From NCBI RefSeq assembly GCF_000719705.1, contig NZ_JOHO01000092.1, forward strand, positions 1-17,368: DNA of 17,368 nt. Reading direction: 5' to 3'. Source of the stretch: Streptomyces sp. NRRL S-350 (GTDB lineage Bacteria > Actinomycetota > Actinomycetes > Streptomycetales > Streptomycetaceae). A model generated the notes under the pieces. That model ran no database searches and was not told the origin of the DNA. It saw nothing but the letters and a program-made list of their open reading frames with translations. This document shows, piece after piece, positions 7,025 to 12,443 of this stretch (position 1 is the stretch's first letter; the number at the start of each line of letters is the position of its first letter). Position numbers and translations under genes: made by a program.

Positions 7025-7815
7025 GCGCGACGACGGGCTTCCGCCGCTACGTCGCGGTCGGCGACAGCCAGACCGAGGGCCTGGGCGACGGTGACGAGAC
7101 GACCGGCTGGCGGGGCTGGGCGGACCGACTGGCCGAGACGATCGCCGAGCAGGAACCCGACCTGCTCTACGCCAACCTCGCCGTCCGCGGCCGGCTCGCC
7201 GGCCAGGTGCGGGCCGAACAGCTCGCCCCCGCCCTCGAGTTGAAGCCGGACCTGGTCACCGTCGTCGCCGGGATGAACGACCTGATGCGGCCGGCCTTCG
7301 ACGCGGGCGCGGTCGTGGCGGAGCTGGAGGCGATGTTCGCCGCCTTCACGGCCACCGGGGCGCGGGTGCTCACCTTCACCTTCCCCGACATCGGCCGGAT
7401 CGCGCCGCCGGCCCGCGGCCTGCGGCCCCGGGTCCTGGACCTCAACGCACGCATCCGGGCCACGGCCGACCACCACGGCGCCGTGGTCGTCGACTTCTTC
7501 CCCCACCGGGTGACGACCGATCCGCGCATGTGGAGCGCCGACCGGCTGCACGCCAGCCCGCTCGGCCACGCCGGGATCGCCGCCGCGGCGGCCGACGCGC
7601 TCGCCCTGCCCGGCAGCGACGGCGGGTGGACGGAGCCACTGCCGCCGCTCCCGGCAGCAGGGCTGCGGCAGCGCGCCGCCCAGGAGGCCGCCTGGATCGG
7701 CACCTTCCTCGGACCGTGGCTGCTGCGCCGCCTCCGCGGCCGCTCCTCCGGCGACGGGCGGGTCGCGAAGCGTCCGGAACTGCGGCCCGTCACGGCTCCC
7801 CGCCCGGTGCACTGA
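7021..7815 (+). CDS. SGNH/GDSL hydrolase family protein
   Basis: This 264-aa protein carries the blocks of SGNH hydrolases (esterases or lipases). Block I is VAVGDSQTEG with nucleophile Ser16 (GDSQ rather than the usual GDSL), block II includes Gly57 in NLAVRGR, block III is AGMND with Asn86, and block V is SADRLHAS with Asp174 and His177. All four catalytic or oxyanion positions are present, so it should be active; substrate unknown. There is no signal peptide, and the C-terminal 45 residues are basic (LLRRLRGRSSG). It starts inside the stop codon of the NTF2-like gene (ATGA), suggesting a joint role. Confidence 0.9.
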   Translation: MSATTGFRRYVAVGDSQTEGLGDGDETTGWRGWADRLAETIAEQEPDLLYANLAVRGRLAGQVRAEQLAPALELKPDLVTVVAGMNDLMRPAFDAGAVVAELEAMFAAFTATGARVLTFTFPDIGRIAPPARGLRPRVLDLNARIRATADHHGAVVVDFFPHRVTTDPRMWSADRLHASPLGHAGIAAAAADALALPGSDGGWTEPLPPLPAAGLRQRAAQEAAWIGTFLGPWLLRRLRGRSSGDGRVAKRPELRPVTAPRPVH

Positions 7816-7828
7816 GCGGCCGCGCCCG

Positions 7829-8410
7829 TCAGGCCGGCCCCTGCGCGGGGGCCGGCGCGGCGGCGCGCCGCTCCAGGACCGCGAGCGCCAGCTCGCACCA
7901 GCGCTGGTTCTCGCGCTCGAACGACAGCCCGCGCATCAGCGTCAGATACGGCCCGACCCGTTCGGCGGTGGCGAGGTGGTCGTCCTCGGAACGCCCGTCC
8001 AGCAGCCGCGCCCGCAGGCGTTCGTAGCGGGCGATCTTGGCCTGCGCCCAGGTCAGACGTTCGTGCAGCGCCGCGCGCACGGCGTCCGGGTCGCCCGCGT
8101 CCACGGCCTGCACCTGGACGAGCAGTTCGTCCCGGATCGCGGACGGCCGTGGCGGTGCGGCCGTGAACGAGCGCAGCGCGGCGCGGCCCGCCTCGGTGAG
8201 TGAGAACAGCCGCTTGTTCGGCCGCCGCTCCTGCTCCACGACCCGGGCGCCGATCAGCCCCTCGGCCTCCATCCGGTCCAGCTCCCGGTAGAGCTGCTGC
8301 GGTGTGGCCATCCAGAAGTTCGCCACCGACGCGTCGAACGCCTTCGCCAGGTCGTACCCGGACGCCTCGCCCTCCAGCAGGGTCGACATGATCGCGTTGC
8401 GCAATGCCAT
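7829..8410 (-). CDS. PadR-family transcriptional regulator
   Basis: The 193-aa product is a PadR-type repressor. The N-terminal winged helix (about 1-80) contains MALRNAIMSTLLEGEASGYD, ATPQQLYRELDRMEAEGLI and the wing ERRPNKRLFSLTEAGRAAL. The C-terminal part (about 90-180) is the long helical dimerisation domain seen in PadR proteins with the Vir_C-type tail, including ERLTWAQAKIARYERLRARL. The ATG has no ribosome binding site, but a TAGGCT -10-like hexamer ends 6 nt upstream, so the mRNA is probably leaderless. It is divergent from the glutamate-synthase-like gene (130-nt gap) and convergent with the GDSL hydrolase gene (13-nt gap). PadR proteins often repress themselves or a divergent neighbour; no clear operator palindrome was found. 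Confidence 0.92.
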   Translation of the reverse strand: MALRNAIMSTLLEGEASGYDLAKAFDASVANFWMATPQQLYRELDRMEAEGLIGARVVEQERRPNKRLFSLTEAGRAALRSFTAAPPRPSAIRDELLVQVQAVDAGDPDAVRAALHERLTWAQAKIARYERLRARLLDGRSEDDHLATAERVGPYLTLMRGLSFERENQRWCELALAVLERRAAAPAPAQGPA

Positions 8411-8416
8411 GCCGCC

Positions 8417-8422
8417 AGCCTA
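8417..8422 (-). promoter_or_regulatory. -10 element giving a leaderless PadR transcript
   Basis: On the minus strand TAGGCT ends 6 nt before the PadR ATG. Transcription should start at or next to the A of the ATG, and no Shine-Dalgarno sequence is present. The -35 region is poorly defined. Confidence 0.45.
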
Positions 8423-8504
8423 GCGAGCGCCCCGGGACACCGGTCGCCGACGGGAGCGATCAGGGAGCACCGCGACTGCTGCACGGGCGGCCTGCGCGGC
8501 CCGG

Positions 8505-8533
8505 GTGACTACCGGAACCGTTCGGGATTAGAC
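8505..8533 (+). promoter_or_regulatory. Weak candidate promoter of glutamate-synthase-like gene
   Basis: GTGACT (8505-8510) and TTAGAC (8528-8533) are 17 nt apart, with the GTG start codon 7 nt further on. The -10 fit is poor. There is no Shine-Dalgarno sequence before the GTG, so a leaderless transcript is possible. Confidence 0.25.
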
Positions 8534-8540
8534 GGTCGGC

Positions 8541-10124
8541 GTGTTGAGATTCCTGTGGGTTGCCTGGTTGGTGTGCGGGGCGGTCGCCGCCGCGGCGGTG
8601 GCCGTGGTGGTGTCGCCGTGGTGGTGGTGTGCGGCGGGGCCCCTGCTGGCGCTGGCGGCGCCGGCCGTGGCGGACGTGCTGCAGACCCGGCACTCGGTGC
8701 TGCGCAACTACCCCGTCCTCGGCCACCTGAGGTTCGCGATGGAGGGCATCCGGCCGGAGGTGCAGCAGTACTTCGTCGAACGCGACGTGGACGGCCGCCC
8801 GTTCGACCGCGACACCCGCAGCATCGTCTACGCACGGGCGAAGGGCACCGACGCGGCGGAGCCCTTCGGTACGGAGCTGGACCTGTACGAGAGCGGGCGC
8901 GAGTTCCTGGTGCCGTCGATGGCCCCGGTCGCGGTGCCCGAGCAGCCGCCCCGGGTGCGGGTCGGCGGCCCGGACTGCACCCGGCCGTACGAGATGGCGC
9001 TGCTGAACGTGTCGGCGATGAGTTTCGGCTCCCTGTCGGCCAACGCCGTGCTGGCCCTGAACACCGGTGCGGCGCGGGGCGGCTTCGCCCACGACACGGG
9101 GGAGGGCGGGCTGTCCGAGTACCACCTGCGGCCCGGCGGGGACCTGGTGTGGGAGATCGGCACCGGCTACTTCGGCTGCCGCACCCGCGACGGGGACTTC
9201 GACTCCGGCCTGTTCGCCGAGAAGGCGGCACACCCGCAGGTCAAGTGCGTGTCGCTGAAGCTCAGCCAGGGCGCGAAGCCCGGTATCGGCGGTGTGCTGC
9301 CCGGCCCGAAGGTCAACGCCGAGATCGCGAGGGTCCGCGGTGTCCCGCAGGGCGAGACCGTCACCTCACCGCCCTACCACCGGGTCTTCTCCACCCCGCG
9401 CGAGCTGGTCCGGTTCATCGGGCGGATGCGCGAACTGGCGGGCGGCAAGCCGACCGGGTTCAAACTGTGCGTCGGCTCGCGCCGCCAGTTCCTCGCGGTG
9501 TGCAAGGCGATGCTCGACGAAGGGGTGAGTCCGGACTTCATCGTGGTCGACGGCGCGGAGGGCGGGACGGGAGCGGCCCCGCTGGAGTTCGCCGACCACG
9601 TCGGCATGCCGCTCACGGAGGGCCTGATGGTGGTGCACAACGCGCTGGTGGGCACCGGTCTGCGCGACCGGATCCGGATCGGTGCCAGCGGCAAGGTGGC
9701 CACCGGGAGCGATCTCGTGAAGCGGTTGATCCAGGGCGCCGACTACACCAACGCCGCCCGGGCCATGATGTTCGCCGTCGGCTGCATCCAGGCGCAGCGC
9801 TGCCACACGAACACCTGCCCGGTCGGCGTGGCTACCCAGGACCCTCGCCGGGCCCGCGCCCTGCACGTGGGGGACAAGTCCGAGCGGGTGCGGCGCTACC
9901 AGGAGGCGACCGTCAAGAGCGCCCTGCAGATCATGGCGGCGATGGGGGTCGACGAGCCCTCGCAGCTGCGCCCGCACCTGCTCCGGCGCAGGGTCGACCC
10001 GCAGACCATCCTCTCCTACGCGGACCTCCACCCCGGCCTGTTGCCGGGCCAGCTCCGCCACGACCCGCCGGAATCCTGGGCGCACGACTGGCACGCCGCC
10101 GACCCCGACCGCTTCACCGTCTGA
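8541..10124 (+). CDS. Membrane-anchored FMN-binding glutamate synthase family protein
   Basis: The 527-aa product matches the stand-alone FMN/Fe-S domain of the glutamate synthase large subunit. After two N-terminal membrane helices (about 3-25 and 27-45), the TIM-barrel region shows LNVSAMSFGSLS (155-166), GAARGGFAHDTGEGGLSEYH, KLSQGAKPGIGGVLPG (240-255), FIVVDGAEGGTGAAP (333-347) and GASGKVATGSD for FMN and 2-oxoglutarate binding. The cysteines C415-x5-C421-x4-C426 are the [3Fe-4S] ligands of this family. The glutaminase domain and the C-terminal beta-helix domain of true GltB are absent, so it cannot use glutamine by itself. Its real reaction and redox partner are unknown. GTG at 8541 is the only start that keeps the membrane helices in full. 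It is convergent with the exporter gene. Confidence 0.9.
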   Translation: MLRFLWVAWLVCGAVAAAAVAVVVSPWWWCAAGPLLALAAPAVADVLQTRHSVLRNYPVLGHLRFAMEGIRPEVQQYFVERDVDGRPFDRDTRSIVYARAKGTDAAEPFGTELDLYESGREFLVPSMAPVAVPEQPPRVRVGGPDCTRPYEMALLNVSAMSFGSLSANAVLALNTGAARGGFAHDTGEGGLSEYHLRPGGDLVWEIGTGYFGCRTRDGDFDSGLFAEKAAHPQVKCVSLKLSQGAKPGIGGVLPGPKVNAEIARVRGVPQGETVTSPPYHRVFSTPRELVRFIGRMRELAGGKPTGFKLCVGSRRQFLAVCKAMLDEGVSPDFIVVDGAEGGTGAAPLEFADHVGMPLTEGLMVVHNALVGTGLRDRIRIGASGKVATGSDLVKRLIQGADYTNAARAMMFAVGCIQAQRCHTNTCPVGVATQDPRRARALHVGDKSERVRRYQEATVKSALQIMAAMGVDEPSQLRPHLLRRRVDPQTILSYADLHPGLLPGQLRHDPPESWAHDWHAADPDRFTV

Positions 10125-10169
10125 GCTCCGGAGGGCGCTCCCGTGGCCCGTACCGGTCGGCGTCCCCGC

Positions 10170-10192
10170 CGTGGAGGCCGGTGGCCTCCACG
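10170..10192. terminator. Hairpin between convergent genes
   Basis: CGTGGAGGCC (10170-10179) pairs perfectly with GGCCTCCACG (10183-10192) across a GGT loop, in the 86-nt gap between the convergent glutamate-synthase-like gene and the ABC exporter gene. It has no T run in either direction but is well placed as a bidirectional terminator. Confidence 0.6.
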
Positions 10193-10210
10193 CGCCGTCT
10201 CCGGCCCTGC

Positions 10211-11974
10211 CTAGGCAGTGGTGAGGATCGTCTGGCTGGTGACGAGTTCCCGGTACGGGGGGCAGCGTTGCAGCAGGGTGTGGTGGTCGCCGGCGTCGAC
10301 GACGGTGCCGCGGTTCATCATGATCACGTGGCGGGCGTCCTGCACGGTGGAGAGCCGGTGGGCGACCACGATCACCGCCCTGGTCGCCGCCAGGTCCGCC
10401 ACGATGGTGCGGAAGCGCTGCTCGTTCAGCCCGTCGAGCTGGCTGGTGGGTTCGTCCAGCAGCACGATCTCCGCGTCGGACAGCAGCGCCCGGGCCAGCG
10501 CCATCCGCTGGCGCTGACCGCCGGAGAGGTCGCACTCGCGGCCGAGGGGCGTGTCGAGGCCCTGCGGCAGGCGGGCGATGTCCTCGCTGAGACCGACGGC
10601 GTCCAGCGCGGCGGTCAGTTCGGCTTCGTCGGCCTGCTCGGCGCGACCGAGCTGGAGGTTCTCCCGGGCGGTCGCCTCGAGCAGCGTGAACGACTGGTCC
10701 ACGTAGGCGATCCGGGCGCGCAGCGCGTCCAGCGGCCAGTGGGCGGTGTCGTGGCCGAGGACGGTGACCGAGCCCGAGGTGGGCCGGATGAAGCAGTCGA
10801 TGAGCGAGAGGGTGGTGCTCTTCCCGGCCCCGGAGGGTCCTACCACCGCCGTCAGCCCGGTGCGCCTGGTGCTGAAGGAGACCTCGCGCAGCGCGGCGTC
10901 GCGGGAGCCGGTGTGGGTGAAGGAGACGGAGCTGAAGACCACCGAGGGGACGTCCGGTCGTGCGGGCGGCACCGTGCGGTCGGCGTCCTGCGGACCGGCC
11001 TCGGGGGCGAGGGCGAGCAGGTCGGCGCACCGGTCGCGGGCCGCGAGCCCGGCCTGGAGCCGGCCGAAGCCGGTGGCCAGGGCGCTGATCGAGGGCACGG
11101 TCTGCAGGAGGTAGAGCAGGAACGCGGCGAACGCGGCGGCCTGGATGCCGCCGGTGGCCATCCGGGCGCCGCCGGCCAGGATCACGGCGATCAGCGCGAG
11201 CTGGTTGCCGAGCGTCAGCACGGCCGGGATCAGCGAGTTCAGCCGCCCGCCGGCCAGGGAGACGGCGCGCAGCCGTTCGGCGTCCGCGGCCAGCACCCGG
11301 GCGGCCATCGGCTCGGCCCGGTAGGCCTTGATCGTGGTCAGCGCCTCCAGATCGGCCGTGAAGCGTTGGGCGATCCGGCCCACGGCGTCCTGCTGGCCGC
11401 TCACGTTGGCCTTCATGCGGCGCACGATCAGCAGCACCAGGACGGTGAGCGCGGCGAACGCGAGGACGGTGACCACGGTCAGGATCCAGTCGATCCACAC
11501 CATCACGACCAGCGTCGCCGTCACCGTCAGGGCGGCCAGCGGAAGTTGGGTGGCGACGTCGACGACTTGGCGCAGCAGCAGCGCGTCCGAGGTGATCCGG
11601 GCGGTGAGTTCGCCGGTGCCCTGGGCCCGGACGACGGCGAGCGGCAGGCGCAGCGTGTGCTCCATGATCCGGGTGCGCAGCCGGTAGGTCATCCGCTCGC
11701 CGATGCGGGCGAGCAGGAAGCCGGAGAGTGCCTGGGCGAGCGCTCCGGCTGCCGCGGCGGCGCACATCAGCAGGACGTCGGGGCCCAGCGGCCGGTGCGC
11801 GGAGAAGTCGGTGATGATCTGCCGGACCAGCAGGGGGAGGGCCAGGGCGGCGCCGGTGGAGGCCAGCGCGAGGAGCAGCGCGACGGTCAGTGCCCACGGC
11901 TCGGTGGTCAGCTCGCAGCGTAGGCGGACCCGGTCCGCCGGGCGGGGGGTGGTGCGAGCGGGCTGGTCGGGCAC
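10211..11974 (-). CDS. ABC exporter of the lanthipeptide locus (fused TMD-NBD)
   Basis: This 587-aa half-transporter has six predicted membrane helices (about 29-52, 65-89, 145-163, 165-185, 248-268 and 278-293) followed by a full nucleotide-binding domain. The domain shows Walker A GPSGAGKST (379-387), Q-loop YVDQSFTLLE, signature LSGGQ (483-487), Walker B EIVLLDE (502-508) and the switch His539 in VAHRLS. It should work as a homodimer or with a partner, using ATP to export the modified peptide; no N-terminal peptidase domain is present, so it does not cut the leader. The GTG at 11974 is chosen because AGAGGA lies 4 nt upstream and the membrane part then starts normally. It is third in the order synthetase, precursor, exporter, after a hairpin and a tandem repeat. 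A RamA/RamB-like role is inferred from context. Confidence 0.93.
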   Translation of the reverse strand: MPDQPARTTPRPADRVRLRCELTTEPWALTVALLLALASTGAALALPLLVRQIITDFSAHRPLGPDVLLMCAAAAAGALAQALSGFLLARIGERMTYRLRTRIMEHTLRLPLAVVRAQGTGELTARITSDALLLRQVVDVATQLPLAALTVTATLVVMVWIDWILTVVTVLAFAALTVLVLLIVRRMKANVSGQQDAVGRIAQRFTADLEALTTIKAYRAEPMAARVLAADAERLRAVSLAGGRLNSLIPAVLTLGNQLALIAVILAGGARMATGGIQAAAFAAFLLYLLQTVPSISALATGFGRLQAGLAARDRCADLLALAPEAGPQDADRTVPPARPDVPSVVFSSVSFTHTGSRDAALREVSFSTRRTGLTAVVGPSGAGKSTTLSLIDCFIRPTSGSVTVLGHDTAHWPLDALRARIAYVDQSFTLLEATARENLQLGRAEQADEAELTAALDAVGLSEDIARLPQGLDTPLGRECDLSGGQRQRMALARALLSDAEIVLLDEPTSQLDGLNEQRFRTIVADLAATRAVIVVAHRLSTVQDARHVIMMNRGTVVDAGDHHTLLQRCPPYRELVTSQTILTTA

Positions 11975-11998
11975 GGCGTCCTCTCGGCTGGTGCGGCG

Positions 11999-12064
11999 TA
12001 CGGGCGGTGCGGGGTACGGGCGGTGAGGGGTAAGGGCGGTGAGGGGGTACGGGCGGTGCGGCGG
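11999..12064. repeat. 16-17-bp tandem repeat before the exporter gene
   Basis: Four consecutive units related to tacgggcggtgcgggg lie at 11999-12014, 12015-12030, 12031-12047 and 12048-12064. They differ mainly at a C/A site and in G-run length. The array lies in the leader of the exporter gene, 24 nt upstream of its GTG, on the downstream side of the hairpin that follows the precursor gene. Confidence 0.8.
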
Positions 12065-12108
12065 CTCCGCGCCGCCGGAGGGCAGGGGCCGATGGCACGG
12101 GGTGCGGA

Positions 12109-12142
12109 CGGGCCGCGGCGATGGCTTCACCGCCGCGGCCCG
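12109..12142 (-). terminator. Hairpin after the lanthipeptide precursor gene, probable attenuator
   Basis: A perfect 12-bp GC stem (12109-12120 with 12131-12142) encloses a 10-nt loop and begins 36 nt after the precursor stop codon on the minus strand. No T run follows. In lanthipeptide operons a partial terminator between precursor and later genes often lowers transporter expression relative to the peptide; that role is inferred here. Confidence 0.55.
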
Positions 12143-12178
12143 CTACCTCAGGTCCGACTTACCGGCCAAGCGGCGGTG

Positions 12179-12316
12179 TCAGAGACAGAGCAGGGTGCTC
12201 ACGGTGCTGACGGTGCAGTTGAGGACGCTCAGCGAGCTGACGTTGGCCATCGTGTCGTCGATCTCGACCGCCTCGGTCTCGGCCAGCTCGATCGTCTGCA
12301 GGTCCAGGATCGCCAT
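12179..12316 (-). CDS. Class III lanthipeptide precursor peptide (SapB/AmfS-like)
   Basis: This 45-aa peptide begins MAILDLQTIELAETEAVE. The ILDLQ at 3-7 matches the leader motif that class III (LanKC) synthetases recognise. The core ends SSLSVLNCTVSTVSTLLCL (27-45) and holds two tandem SxxSxxxC motifs, S27-S30-C34 and S37-S40-C44, separated by two residues. SapB and AmfS have the same spacing (SxxSxxxC, two residues, SxxSxxxC), and class III enzymes turn such motifs into labionin or lanthionine rings. The rest of the core is hydrophobic, suiting a surface-active peptide. The ATG has a strong GAAGGAGA 6 nt upstream. It lies between the LanKC gene (127-nt gap) and an ABC exporter, all co-directional. 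No double-glycine cleavage site is present. The product is not a known peptide I recognise; function as morphogen, surfactant or antimicrobial is open. Confidence 0.93.
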   Translation of the reverse strand: MAILDLQTIELAETEAVEIDDTMANVSSLSVLNCTVSTVSTLLCL

Positions 12317-12323
12317 GACTGTT

Positions 12324-12330
12324 CTCCTTC
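12324..12330 (-). promoter_or_regulatory. Strong ribosome binding site of precursor gene
   Basis: The minus-strand sequence GAAGGAG lies 7 nt before the ATG of the 45-aa precursor. It is among the best Shine-Dalgarno matches in the window and decides this very short gene's start. Confidence 0.85.
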
Positions 12331-12443
12331 ACTAAGGGATGGATCGCCCGGCCGGCGGCCGGGAGTCTGGGTGGCACGCGCGGGGCGTGCGGGGAGGGGG
12401 CCCGTGGCCCGGGACGGGACGCCCGGGCGGGGCGGCCGGCCCG

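Noticed and set aside
8555..11923. 1122-aa plus-strand open frame
   Set aside because: Shadow frame across the glutamate-synthase-like gene and antisense to the exporter; Gly/Arg/Ala low-complexity translation typical of high-GC DNA.
11975..12130. N-terminal extension of the ABC exporter
   Set aside because: It would translate the 16-bp tandem repeat and the hairpin arm into Pro/Arg-rich sequence; the GTG at 11974 has a ribosome binding site.
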